Below, piece by piece: positions 1 to 11,900 of a DNA stretch of 64,000 nt. A program made the translations under genes and the position numbers. The notes beneath the pieces were generated by a model. The model had not been told where the DNA came from. It made no database searches and saw nothing but the letters and a program-made list of their open reading frames with translations. The DNA is from Leuctra nigra (lineage: Eukaryota > Arthropoda > Insecta > Plecoptera > Leuctridae), in assembly GCA_934045905.1 (NCBI GenBank), contig OW203773.1, forward strand, positions 16,913,246 through 16,977,245, read 5' to 3'. The first letter of the stretch is position 1; the number at the start of each line of letters is the position of its first letter.

Positions 1-7
1 GCGTAAG

Positions 8-1454
8 AATTCGCACAATTAAGATCAGCTCTGCACTCTAGTGGTAGAGATGTGGTACTAGAGGAAGGGTGTACGCATTCAATTCTTCATAAGGAACGTG
101 TATAGTTTGGATACATCTAGGGGAGAGTTACCTAAGACGGGCCAAAATTTCGAATATTATTTTACATTCTGTTTGTATTGAAGTAACAAAATCTCACAAT
201 GTATCATAAGAACCGGTACTCCTTTAGCTATGATTTCACGCAAAATGATTGAAAATATGTTTACAATTAACAAAGTAATTAATTAATATACGTGCTTGCC
301 TCCCTTTTCCCATCTTTAGTAAATTTTACCCAAGATGGGAAAATGTTTTAGGTCGACCTTAATGACGATTACAGTAAATGTTTTCATTAATTTTTATTTT
401 TCTTCTTAAATACACCCCGCGGGGCTCAAACTGGGGGGCTTTGCCTCCAAACCACCCTCCAGGTGACGCAGGCCCCCCCCCCCCCCCCCCCCTCATGATG
501 AAAGTAGTTTCTACGCGCCTGACCCTGACTTGAAATTTGATATATACTATAGATATTTTTAAATATCATTAAATAATCAACCTCACCATTATAACAACCT
601 CACATAACCTCAAAATATGAATTTTCCCATCTTTCGACACTGTACCCAAGACTATATTTTATTCTCTTAAAAATAATTGATCAAACTAAATTTGCTGTTA
701 CTATCATTTGTATCATCACAAATAAGTAGACTATCATATTCAACCATCAGAAAGCAGTAATAATGTCCACACATGTAACTAGACACGTTTTAATGGCTGA
801 TGCGAAAACTTAGCGAGTGATAGCAAAACCTTTTCTCTGCTCTAAAAGTCCGTAGCCTTGAAAAAATGTGTCCCATTCAACTTAGATCGATGCGTTGGCT
901 TCTAACGATCATCCCATGTCAATGGGAGTAGATTGTAACCGGAAACATTGAAATGCGCGAAATTTCTCGTCTTAGGTAACCTCCCATCTTAGGTAACTCT
1001 CCCCTACTTCATACACAATTAAATATAGGACCCTGAAAAAAGTAACGAGTATAGAATAGAATAGATGATGCTTTATCGATCTGTCACCTCAGAATTTTTC
1101 TCCGAGGTTAAATTGCAGCGTAATAATCATGCAAACATGAAATGCAGCAGCCAATCAGAGTACAGGAAATGGTCCAACGGACCAATCAGGCTACAGTATA
1201 AGCCGTATTTGCTTTATACGGAAAGTTATTTTATAATTATTTAGACACAAAAAATAAATTTCTGAGGTGACAGATCGAATAAGCATAATCTTTTCTGTAC
1301 TCATTACAATTTTGATGGTTCTATGTTAAATAGTGTATGAAGTAGAGGTATCCAAACTCTACAGGTACCTTATGGAGAATTGAATGTGTACACCCTTTCT
1401 CAAGTACACATTTCTACCACCAGAGTGCAGAGCGGAAGCTTGATTGTGCGAATT
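8..1454. mobile_element. TIR element, copy 1, split by a nested insertion
   Basis: Long terminal inverted repeats start with AATTCGCACAAT and run through a conserved block (TCTAGTGGTAGAGATG on the left, its complement near 1410-1430). A related, uninterrupted copy lies at 50033-50586, which makes the family visible within this window. An inner inverted repeat, CGATCTGTCACCTCAGA at 1077 and its complement ending at 1277, is also shared with that copy. No transposase coding sequence is present, so this is a non-autonomous element. The superfamily is not clear. Confidence 0.7.
120..1004. mobile_element. Nested TA-flanked TIR element
   Basis: The ends are GGGGAGAGTTACCTAAGA at 120 and its near-complement ending at 1004, with TA on both sides (118-119 and 1005-1006). 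The flanks rejoin to match the uninterrupted sister element near 50144, so this was a later insertion into the outer element. A TA target suggests Tc1/mariner-type mobilisation. It holds a C homopolymer at about 473-492 and no coding sequence that I recognise. Confidence 0.65.
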
Positions 1455-1906
1455 ATAATAAAACATGTTTACCGTGAAACATTATCTCAAACTATTAACA
1501 AATTGTACCAATATTTACAAAGTGTATCGACTTGTCAGGCTAAATTGCTAATTGATTTGATTCTGTTCAACTTCTTAATAATTTGCACACACCTCAATAT
1601 ATCACGCAAAAATATGTCAGGTTTCAAGACATACTGAAAAAATTGATTATTTTTAGCTCAATTTTACGATTTCTATCTGATGTGAAAATGTTTAGTGGCC
1701 GTATTTTTAATGTAACTACTACCTAATAACTTTTACTTTTTTAGGTCTAGATAAGTCTACTACAACTAAGTTATTTTTGGGTAAATATCCATTCTTTAAA
1801 ATTCCAAAATATATTTTTTCTGTTTATAAATCCATTTTTCATTAAAATTTCTGTGATTGTCCTTAGGTAAAACAAAATCATCAAATTCCAAACATAGAAA
1901 AATTTC
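1455..1906. other. No gene recognised
   Basis: AT-rich sequence. Short open frames only, none resembling a known protein or showing exon boundaries. Confidence 0.5.
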
Positions 1907-2102
1907 AATAAATACCAACTGCAATGTGAAAAGATTTTCCTCGAGTGAGACTCGAACCCACGACCTTCCGATATCCAGTCAGATGCTCTACCAGCTGTGC
2001 CTCGATAGCTCAGCTGGTAGAGCATCTGACTGGATATCGGAAGGTCGTGGGTTCGTGTCCCACTCGAGGAAAATCTTTTCACATTGCAGTTGGTATTTAT
2101 TA
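1907..2102. repeat. Palindrome built from two inverted tRNA-like copies
   Basis: Two near-identical arms of about 95 bp meet at a short asymmetric centre (about 1997-2010). The outer flanks AATAAATACCAACTGCAATG and their complement also pair, so the duplication extends beyond the tRNA-like unit. The minus-strand arm lacks the 5' acceptor part of the tRNA-like fold. Transcripts would form a very stable hairpin. Confidence 0.75.
1999..2070 (+). tRNA. tRNA-like sequence, probably a pseudogene or SINE head
   Basis: It folds as a class I cloverleaf: GCCTCGA acceptor side, T8-A9, D-arm GCTC/GAGC, anticodon stem TCTGA/TCGGA, five-nucleotide variable loop and T-stem GTGGG/CCCAC. The loop CTGGATA places GGA as anticodon. 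That would read serine, but serine tRNAs have a long variable arm and this has none. Position 37 is T rather than a purine, the T-loop is TTCGTGT, and the first acceptor pair is a mismatch. A tRNA-derived repeat is more likely than a functional gene. Confidence 0.4.
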
Positions 2103-2796
2103 ACGTTCACCTAACTGAGGGAATCAGTAAAAACCATATTTCATATAGAAAAATATCATCAAAATGTATTAAAAAATTCCCATCATTATGATCCACAATG
2201 ATCGTTGAAAAGTAAAATATTGATTAGTTTGTGGTACGTTATTGACAGAACTAACGAGTCGTTGGCGCCAATCACAACATTGCAAGAAGTCGATCGACGT
2301 GTTTCCGAAGTTACATTGTCTCGCTCAGTGAAAGAGTTGGTGCCATTCTTGAAGTTCATGGAACTAATATAATTTTAAAACGTGTAGCACCTTCATTCTT
2401 TTAGATTATCCATCAGTACCTAATGCAGAATTGAGTTTAAACTATTTCAATTTTCTGGTGAAACCACAAGACTGATCTAGCTAGAGATGATTAGGTAAAA
2501 GACTAGATAGTAAAGAATACTTTGAAAACAGTGTCCTGATCTGTCACTTCGTTTCAACTAGATTCGAGACATAATTTTCAAATCCAGAGTAAATTGCCAA
2601 TTGGGGATGATATAAATAATTCCAATTTTAGTCCACAAGATTTTAACAAGATCCATTTCATTCTTTGTAAACTGTGAATTATTAGATTTTACTTTTTCTT
2701 CGCACAAAAATTATTATCAAAATCCAACTGTATCAGGAGGTCATTTGAAAAGTTGTGTATTGAATACTTTATTTGAAGTAAAATAATTGAATTTTC
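2103..2796. other. No gene recognised
   Basis: AT-rich, without a recognisable coding exon or clear inverted-repeat ends. Confidence 0.4.
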
Positions 2797-3889
2797 AAGC
2801 GAGCGTAGCGAGCGTCTCCACTTGAAACTTATGGCTCGAATCTCTGTTTTTGTGTGTATTTGTGCATTTGGCGTCTCCTGCCAAACGAAGTAATGGATCA
2901 GGCCAATTTTTTCACACAACTTAAATTACTATTCTCGTTATGGTCAAAATGATTTTCAGCAAGTTCGCTCCATTGGTTGCATCAGAAACTTGATGTGTAG
3001 TTATAGTTAGCTTGGCAATGGGGATGAAGGAAACTCTGTGTATATAACTGCAATAGTTTGACCGATCATCACCAAATTTTGCAAGGTCATGTCTACCAGC
3101 ATTATAAGTGATTTTTTACAAATCTGTAATGAGCTTCAAGAGTAATAGACATTTTACTGACATTTGTATACTTAATTTAAAACGGCCTATAGCCACACCA
3201 CCATTTGACCTATCAAATGGTCTTCGATTAATCTGATCAATCAAACTCATATTTTGCATGGTCGTTCAGACCAACATTGTCTCTTATTTTACGAATTTTC
3301 AGCCCTACCAGTCAAGAACATAGATGCACTTATTGACAGTTTCAATAACTGTCAGAAATGACATTTCAAAACAGAAATTCCACTGCATTCTGGGTTGCTC
3401 TATGTAGCAAAGCAAAGTTTATAGATGGCTTTTCTTAATATCAATGTAAGACAGATTCTTTTCTTAGTGAATCAACTTGCAATACATAATGTAGTCAAAA
3501 TGTAATGTAGGTATTTCATATACATAGGTATAGGTAAACCTTATCTAAAATAATTTATTTTACGATATGGATTGTGTTTCACAGTTATGAAAACAACGTT
3601 TTGACTAGATAGCATAATATTTTACACATTTCCAGCCCAATCGGTCAAGAATTTACAGACTTATTTCTGTTTTAAGTGTTTGAATATCTGTCCAAAGAGA
3701 TTGATGGAAAAATATCAATACAATAATCTGTTATTTAATTGATCCAGAGTGTTTATGAAAAGTTGCAAGGAAAATTGGTAATAAATAATGTATAGTTAGT
3801 TATCTTTGATTGAATGGATCGTGCTTGATTGACGATGTCGTGCGTGTCGGTGCTCGCTCATTAACGCGTTACACCGAGCGTTTTCCTAG
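2797..3889 (+). mobile_element. Helitron-like element (AGCGAGCG...CTAG family)
   Basis: The left end is the GC-rich AGCGAGCGTAGCGAGCG motif. The right end contains AACGC-GCGTT, a short hairpin, then TTTTCCTAG followed by T at 3890. The hairpin followed by CTAG and a T matches the 3' end rule for Helitrons (CTRR, insertion before T). The 5' end lacks the usual TC, so a Helitron relative or another family is possible. No Rep/helicase is encoded. Confidence 0.55.
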
Positions 3890-3890
3890 T

Positions 3891-4379
3891 AAAAATAAAA
3901 TAACAATTCAAAGCAATTTCTGAAATTGTTTTTCAAAATTTAATAATTTTAACCTCTCTGCTACTTCAATGAAAACACACATAGGTACTGCAAGTCAATT
4001 TAAAGGGAAGCTGAAGATGAAAAAGTCACTTGCGGCATTTTCTAATGGAATTTTCTGATGACAATGATTAACTTATCCCTTTTTATTAAATCCATATCAA
4101 TATTTATTTTTAAATTCTTAAAAGTGCAAGGGGAATCAAAAAGAAATTGAAGACCAGCATTTTTATGGTAAACTTCTTACGAAATTGAATCATTGACTAA
4201 CACCTCTATACCGGGATATGAAACTGCCATGCCAATACCACTATAACGCACGGCCCTCGTTTGTACCATTGCGTGATTGCTATATTGCTATATCGGGCAT
4301 TGCCCGATTGCTATATTTGGCAAACGGATATGAATATCGAAAAAGCAAGAAAGACGACATGTATTGAACCTTTATCTAC
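3891..4379. other. No gene recognised
   Basis: AT-rich spacer with a short direct repeat of GATTGCTATAT around 4276-4317. Confidence 0.4.
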
Positions 4380-4554
4380 ATTTTCATCGCTTACTGTCAT
4401 AACTTTGCTCCTACTATGTGGTCAGCATTAGTCGGGCGCGAAAACGCTCCGTTTGAGCGAAGACAAAAACGGTCGAGAAACGGAGCGTTTTCGTGCCCGA
4501 CTAATGCTGACCACATAGTACTGAGCAAAGTTATGACAGTAAGCGATGGAAATG
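4380..4554. mobile_element. Short foldback MITE
   Basis: Arms of about 75 bp (for example ATCGCTTACTGTCATAACTT and GTGGTCAGCATTAGTCGGGC on the left) are matched by near-perfect complements on the right, with a centre of roughly 20 bp. There is no coding capacity. The target duplication is not clear. Confidence 0.65.
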
Positions 4555-5199
4555 AAAAACTACTTTTGGCGGGAAAAAATATATGACCGCCCTTAAAAAT
4601 AAATCGATTTTGACACCTGGGGGAAAGTTACAGTAGTAGGTAGTAGAAACAAAACAATAGAAACATTTCCGAATCTAATTTTTATTCTACCTAAATTAAT
4701 ATCGCTATTTACTATGAGTGTGCAATTTCAATGTCACTCTCATCATTACCGTCAACATTGCCATTAATTTGTTGATTTGTCATTGAATTATATTATATTA
4801 TATTTGTTTTATTTGTACCACAGATGATACGCGAGTCCAGAACGACTCTTCCGATTCGAAAGCAATTGTTTGAACTAAACTGACCTGCATGTTATAGTCC
4901 GTAGTTGTTGAGTTTAAATCTCTCTTCGGACCAAACTCACAGGAGAGTGCAGCAGCTTTGGGTTTCCACTTTCTGCAGAGAGAAACACAAGTAACAATAT
5001 AACAACCGCATCAGTTAACTACAACTACCTAGTCATGGAAGTTGACTAAATACATTTCTGCGAAAATGATATGTCACAGATTTTAAGTGGGAAAAGGATA
5101 TAAAAAAATCCTTGACCCACATTTAAAATATCAATCGTTTTAGGAGTGGATAACGGAGGAGCCTGGCTGTTTATTTTGGAAGTTTTTGTGGGGTATGTA

Positions 5200-5505
5200 T
5201 AGTGTTAAGACTTGAAAATTTTCAAGACCTGTTAAAAATTTTCATGAAAATTTTCATGAAAATACTTATTTACAAAGGACCTTTCAGCATATTTTCAATT
5301 GTTTTATTTTGTAAAGTATAATGGAGGAGTGTTACATTATTATGCGTGATAGAAATACGTTTAAAAATGTCGGTGCACCTACCAGAAAAATAATTTAAAA
5401 AAAAAAATACCTTCCTCAGGATTCATGCAATCTTTATGAAAATTTTCACAAAAAAATTTTTCATGAAAAATTTCATGAAAATTTTCATGAAAAATCCCAA
5501 CACTA
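5200..5505. mobile_element. MITE with TCATGAAAATTTTCATGAAA subterminal repeats
   Basis: The ends AGTGTTAAGACTTG and ...AATCCCAACACTA are imperfectly inverted. Both subterminal parts consist of repeated ATTTTCATGAAA-type palindromes. Non-coding. Confidence 0.5.
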
Positions 5506-5627
5506 GGTATTACAAGAGTAGCAGTTTGGATCTAATTAATTAAGGACCGTTAATTTTAGGAATTTTACATAACTACACTTATAAATTGGACGTTATTGTA
5601 GTACCTAGGTACGGAGTAGTGAATAAA

Positions 5628-6636
5628 CTAGGAAAACGCTCAGTGTAACGCGTTGATGAGCGAGCACAGAACATGCAACATCCCCATAGTAACGATGCAC
5701 GACCCGGCACAAGACGATTCTCTGCAATTTTTCAATCTCCATAATACTCTGGATGAATAACTGATCCTTTGTGTCGTGAAGTCTTACCTACATACTTTCT
5801 CCAGAAATCTCTTGTGACATCCCATACTAAACTCGTAAAATTACAATTAATACTTGACTGATTGGGCTTACAATATGTAAAATTTAATATTAAGTTGGTC
5901 TTGATCACCATGCAAGATTTGAACTTAATGTGAACATTTTAATTGTCGACCAATCAGAAGACATTATTTAAACTTAAACCAATTAGAGGATTTGGCCTTC
6001 GTACTGCATTCGATTTTATGCTCTAGCTCAAAAATGCTTTCATTTTACTGTACATTGTGGATAGCTTGGCTGCTCTACAGGCCTTGCCTTGGAACAGAAG
6101 CTTAAAGAAGGCAGGGATGACAATTTAGTATACATTTTTCAAGATTATGGAATAAAATGACCTTAAAATTACAAAACTTTTGAAAATGACGACAGATAAT
6201 ACTGAAAATTGGCAAAAATACCTAAAATGTTGGTACCAATGACCACGCGAAGTTTTAAGTTGATCGTTCAATCGGTTCTAGTTTAAATGTCAAAAATCAC
6301 ATGAAAAATGGTTTTAAATTTGAACCAATGGGAGGATTTGGCTGAAACTTTTTATGATTGGGTACAATGTTGGTTGCAATGTTTTTGCTAAATTTCAAAT
6401 TGATCGAAGCATACAATCGAAAGATAATTTTTTTAAAATTTGAACCAATCACAGGAGCCCATTCAAAAACGATCCCAGGGACCGCATAGAGTACGTTAGT
6501 ATGTGTCCAAAATTTCAGATCGATTGCTTGAGCGGTTTGACCTGGGCTGTGACCACAAAAAAAAAAAAACAAAAACAAACAAACACACAGAGAAAGTGCC
6601 ATAAGAGTACCGTGGTGACGCTCGCTACGCTCGCTC
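5628..6636 (-). mobile_element. Helitron-like element (AGCGAGCG...CTAG family)
   Basis: Read on the minus strand it starts with GAGCGAGCGTAGCGAGCG at 6636 and ends with AACGC-GCGTT and CTAG at 5628. It is nearly identical along its length to 39943-40954, which suggests recent activity or recent duplication. No protein is encoded; open frames inside it recur in other copies only because the DNA repeats. Confidence 0.6.
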
Positions 6637-7330
6637 AATTACACAAAGTTACCTTCTTTGTTGTCTAATAAAAGTGTAATTTCTAGCAGCTGTTGCAAAG
6701 TGTGACACCTTTGAGTTGGTGGGAAGACAGATTTTAACACAAATCAGAAGAAAAGAAGCATTGCTCATGACTTTATCGTTAGTTTGTCAGTCGTAAAACT
6801 ATCAAACTGTTGCAACATAAAATCAAATAATAATGGAGTAAACAGGTTTTCTTACCCAGGACCGCTGGTGCAATGTTTTGATCCGTGTCACTGAAGGTTC
6901 ACTTTGCTCTTCAGACGTTACGAATGTTTTGGAGCTACGTTTCTACGTTTCTAGTTGCTGTCGTGACCGGAACTGGAACATGTCATAATACCATATATTT
7001 CACAATACTTACAGGCATTTATCCTGAGGACATTTGAAGATTAAAATACCAAAACACTATGTCCACCATCGCTGCTGTCATTTTAGAAATCTAGGTAGGT
7101 ACATACGTACCTATTTTAATTTTGCCGAAATTATTGTCAACAGCCTTCTAGGTAAATGTTTGTTCAATAATAAAACAACTAGGTACCTATAAATAATTTA
7201 CAATATTTTGAGCTTATTTTGTTTGTGGTACATTTTCTTGGCCGGGTTAACTTCATGCCCACGCCCCCGTGGCAATGGAAAATAAAAACTAGTAGGTACA
7301 ACAAAAAACAAACTATAGGTACCTACCTAA
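6637..7330. other. No gene recognised
   Basis: AT-rich non-coding sequence. Short GTAGGTACCTA motifs occur near 7092 and 7315. Confidence 0.4.
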
Positions 7331-7518
7331 TAGACCAATTCAGAAATTATCTGGATGGCTCTGGATTCTAATGAATTACATATTCAGTATGATTTTCCAA
7401 GTGTGTATTCTTATTGTAACCCATTGTTGGAAAACACCAATAGATATATTGGAAATCCAAACTGCATGTGAATTTATCTAGAAACCAGAGCCACCTAGAT
7501 ATTTTCTGAATTGGTCTA
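7331..7518. mobile_element. TA-flanked MITE
   Basis: The termini GACCAATTCAGAAA and complement lie between TA dinucleotides (7331-7332 and 7517-7518). A related layout and internal motif (TTATCT ... GGCTCTG) recur at 41676-41838 and 60360-60541. Tc1/mariner-type mobilisation is inferred from the TA. Confidence 0.65.
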
Positions 7519-7783
7519 TTTATTTATGGACGAAGTGAATTATTGAGCACTTCTTGACAATCTGACAAGTCAAGGAAAAAAACACTGCACATACTGTTAT
7601 AGTAGGACCTAAATATTGTGAAAATCTGTGTATATCAATTCCTAAAGTTTTTTTTAATAAATAAACAACAAATATGCAATCTATTCATGTGATTTGTGGT
7701 CATTTTTCTTGGACACAGAAATATTTAAGTGCCAATCTTTTTTCTTTTGACATTGCCGTTGTTTTCCTCGGGGTCTAATACCA

Positions 7784-7891
7784 GGGCCCTGATTCTATAA
7801 CTCCATTGCGACCGCTTAGCAATTATTTCCATAAAGATTAACATTGAAATAATTGCTAAGCGGCCGCAATGGAGTTATAGAATCAGGGCCC
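7784..7891. mobile_element. Small hairpin MITE
   Basis: The termini GGGCCCTGATTCTATAAC and complement enclose arms of about 45 bp, nearly perfect, around an 18 bp loop. Non-coding. Confidence 0.7.
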
Positions 7892-8053
7892 AGCCGGCCG
7901 CACTATAGTAACGCTAGAGTGGCATTGCTTTGAAAATGGCAGCGTGGCACCAGGTTATCGGTATAGTTTTTCACTGCAGTCACGGTAGCTTGGTGTCCAT
8001 ACTCCTAAGTATTTCACTGCTACCAAGGGGTTACGTGACTGTATCACATCATA

Positions 8054-8078
8054 CTACCTAGGTACGGTACCTAGGTAG
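8054..8078. repeat. 25 bp palindrome of GGTACCTA motifs
   Basis: CTACCTAGGTAC and its complement are separated by a single G. Similar motifs occur near 5601, 7315 and 18421. Confidence 0.6.
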
Positions 8079-9050
8079 ACCAACCTTTATCGGTCTAATG
8101 TCAAAACGTTGTTAATCCTTTCTTCTTTAGTAGGCTCGTAACATGGCTCGAGCTGAAATGACGCGACAAGGAAATTTAGAATAACCCTCCTGGAATTGAC
8201 TAGGTAGCATCTAAACATTGACTAGGAAAATGTCAACAACAGAAGAGCAATGTGACAACATTTGTCATGTACCTAGGTTAGGTTAGAGCAAACAGATATT
8301 CATTTCTCGGTGAACCAAAGAAATTGAAATAGCTGGAACAGTTAGGTACGTATGCTGTTATTTAAACCATTAAACTTGACTCACATCGAATAATCAGAAA
8401 CAATATTTTATATTTTCTTCGATGATTTATTCCTGGTTGAAAAATAATTCTGACGTTTGTTTCTTGGTGTGTCGTCCTTGTCGATTCCACAGCCGCCTTG
8501 ATCTAGAGACCAATGAAAATAGACGCGCCAAACATGGGATGAAATTCAAAATATTTTGAAGATTTTTTAATCGTATTTTATTTTATTCGATATTATGTTT
8601 ATTAACAGAATATTTTTAAAACAGCACACGAAATTTTATAATTAAAAATATATATTTTATATTGGGTTGCTGAATAAAAATAATGTACTACTGACACTTC
8701 GAAAACTGATATTATCACAAAACTGAAATTGAAATATCTTGGCCACATTGGTAAATGCATGTTCTGTTCCCTTTTGAGATTGTTCTTCACTCAATACCAG
8801 AGCTAAATTGATATGGGAAGCGGTAATATGTAATACTTTCTGAAATAAAAACTGATTCCTTAGGAACATTCTTTTAAAAAATACTATCAATTTTTCAAAT
8901 TTTTTACTGCTACAAAATCAACCTTGTGTATGAAAAATATTTGAACATTGCCGATACCATACCAACTTCGCTTCCTTGTGTCTTATGGGAAAAAAATTAT
9001 ATTGATTTTAAATCCAAACTTTGGGGAAAAAATATTTCTGGGCTATCAAA
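8079..9050. other. No gene recognised
   Basis: AT-rich; no coding exon or clear element ends seen. Confidence 0.4.
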
Positions 9051-9240
9051 GGGAAGTCTCGTTGAATTTTATTCAATTTAATATGTAAATATCAACACAA
9101 ATAACAATGACAAATACCTACACCTTATCATCAGCGAAATTTAAAATTTTCATCCCTAAAAATCAAATTCAAATGTCATTAGATATTTTGGCGGGAAAAA
9201 CGGCAGGCAACAATTTCAATAATACAAAGAAGAACTTGCC
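9051..9240. mobile_element. Fragment of the AGGGAAGTCTC MITE family
   Basis: It begins with AGGGAAGTCTC and resembles the left part of the nested element at 42720-43140, including the TTTGGCGGGAAAA internal motif. Its right end was not identified. Confidence 0.5.
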
Positions 9241-9544
9241 ATTGACAGGGCAGTGTTCAAGTGACTGACCAATGAACGACGTGATCGACTAAAACGTCAG
9301 TGATATTCTTATCGTGAACGAACTTTATTTACACTCTCAAGTACCAGCTGGTAAAATATAAAGTGGAGCATAAAATGACATTTTATTAATTGCAGATAAA
9401 TTATAGGCGCTAAAATTTTGAATAAAATATGGTTAGGAATAGGAAGATTTGTTTGTTACTTCATCACAAGCTAAATCCTAGGTTACACTTAGTTCGTTCA
9501 CACCAGATGAACATCCATGTAACACAGTGATGGCCGACTCGGAA

Positions 9545-10095
9545 GTGTCTATACACACGGTGTTCGTGACGTCACTCGGCTTTTTATGCCGTGTTAAAAG
9601 AACCCAGTTCTATTCCCACGGTGTTTCTTCAAATGACTTGTGACGTCACACGGCTGGTTATCCCCACGGTGTTTTAAATAATTACTAATATGGTATCAAT
9701 CAACAAATATATAATAATGTAATTACCTACAAATAATATCTTATAATGTTTTTACAATATAAAATATATTTTTTAATGATTAATGATTTTAATTAATGAT
9801 GACCAGCCAATTCTATAATTTTATTTGAATTATTTCAATTATAATTTTCTTGATAAAACACTATTTCTACTGAAATAAACTATAAACTTAAGGTTCCATT
9901 CATAATTGTTCATTTACAACAAATTATAATCAAATATATAAGATATTAATTCATAATATCCCTTTTTTCAGCTTTGATCATTTCATGAACCTATTTCAAA
10001 AACACCGGGGGAATAGAACTCCATCTTATTCACACGGCTAAAAAGACCGTGCTATGACGTCACACGGAGTTTCAAAACACCGTGGGAATAGACCC
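9545..10095. mobile_element. MITE with CRE-like octamers in its inverted ends
   Basis: The right end, read inward, is GGGTCTATTCCCACGGTGTT. The left end matches it imperfectly (TGTCTATACACACGGTGTT). Each terminal region contains TGACGTCA followed or preceded by CACGG, and a subterminal copy of the same motif lies near 9640. The interior is AT-rich and non-coding. Confidence 0.6.
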
Positions 10096-10193
10096 GGCCT
10101 ACTGACTCGCCAAGTGTCGCAAGGTCATTCTTTTATGTATCATTTCAAGACCATACGCGTTAGGCTAGATGTTCCAACACTGAGTCAATGTGC

Positions 10194-10827
10194 TTAAGGT
10201 GGCTGTATATCACGTGACTTTATTTCTCTACATCCGATCAGAAGAAATAGTTACCTATGAGTACATACCTTACATCGTTCATGTTGAGTAATCCAAGGTG
10301 ATTTATGAAGTTAATTCACTGCATACTGGAGCTTATCAATATTTGCAGTCAATATTATTTAATTTTGCAGTGGTTTTATAATAAAAACAACACAAATATC
10401 GTGTATAAGTACGCGTGTGAAGACTGTCAAAACCAAGTGCTGTTCGTTTAAACATTACATTCATAATAGTGGATATAATTAATATCTCAACATTTCGTTG
10501 GAAAGAGGAAGAAAGAGAGTATGTTATACATTCTGACATTGCGTCAGGTTTGTGATGCATACGTGCCTTTTTATTAGAGTAATGTTTGCTGTTCTTGGCA
10601 ACTCGTAGAATTTCCTTCAACTTCAGGTCTTGATTTGAGAATATTTAGGTGCAAGGAAGTAAAATCATGTAATATTTTATTTTCGCAGTTCTTTTCTGCG
10701 TAGATAAGTTCCAACAGATGTGTCCTAACTTATCTGATGAGTGAGAAGTATTTGCTAAACTGAACCCTTCCAATAGAAAATGTGTAGCTTTTTGGTTAAA
10801 AAGTCACGTGATATACAGCCACCTTAA
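10194..10827. mobile_element. TTAA-flanked MITE
   Basis: TTAA followed by GGTGGCTGTATATCACGTGA is mirrored at the right end up to TTAA (10824-10827). TTAA targets are typical of piggyBac-type transposition. No transposase is present. Confidence 0.75.
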
Positions 10828-11900
10828 ATCCCCGAACATTAATGATAGTAAAATTTTGATTTTTGGGTTCACTGGCCCTTTAAATATTTCGCAACGATGC
10901 TTATTTCTTCCACATGAGGCAAATGCATGTGATAAGAGCTATTCTTTACCTTATGTCACTCACACTTACATTAAAATTATTTATTAAAAGTTACTATCTC
11001 GTTCATTATATTGAATATTAACGTAGTTATGGATGGTATTGTGGATACAAATTTTAATTGACGAGTTTAAGGATGGAAATTAAGGAAGCATACAACTGTC
11101 ACATTTTAACACTAGTAGGCAAGCTAATGAATACATAAAATGTACACAAAATACAAAATAATACACTATATATTATTGCTTTAATAGTCTTATAGACACC
11201 GTAAATCTGCCAAAAACTGATTAATAAAACTGATTAATACAAGATTTTTTCCTTTACACACAAGTTGCAAGAATCTTTACAAGATTCAAGATTTCAAGAA
11301 ATTTTACATTCAAAAAAATTAACTTAATTACGGTATAGAAAACATTGCACTAGTAGTAGTGGGAATTTTCGAATTTAGACGCTGTTTTACAAATTTTCTT
11401 GCTCTGTTCTTGGTTATTATTTTATGTATTGCTAATATACTTACACAGCTATTCAATTAAGTGCACTTATACTTCAAATTGTTAGAGAAATAGAAACTTG
11501 ACATTATATAAAGAGGATACACCTTGTATATTCTCTAAATCAACATTAATTGAATATAGTTTTGATAATTGATACATTTGGATAATTTGATAATTGGATT
11601 AAACTAGAATGCGCCACGATGGTGCTAAAACACGCGCATAATAACATTAGTTGCGTTGACAGCTTGACAGACGTGTGCGTAAACTCATGCCAGACAAGCT
11701 CGCTGCCAGTGTCACACTTGTAGGTACTGGCACAGGCGTACAGCCGCTCTCCTTGAATGATGTTATAAGTGGATTACAAGTTTTAATGCTCGCTATCCAG
11801 ACATATCGACTGCAATTGTACACCATCTGTTAACAATGTCGACTACTGCGTATTGACTTGCTCTTGATGCGATCTTGATGGAACATATGTCACATGCGTA
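10828..11900. other. Downstream flank of the zinc-finger gene
   Basis: Probable 3' UTR and intergenic DNA of the minus-strand zinc-finger gene. I could not place its polyadenylation site. Nothing else recognised. Confidence 0.4.

Noticed and set aside
1771..2114. Open frames on both strands containing AGRASDWISEGRGF
   Set aside because: This peptide is the translation of the tRNA-like sequence, a common spurious product, and the frames mirror each other across the palindrome.
6297..6638. 113-codon minus-strand frame, similar to one at 40614-40901
   Set aside because: Both lie in copies of a non-coding Helitron-like element; similarity comes from the repeated DNA, and the frame is not kept in other copies.
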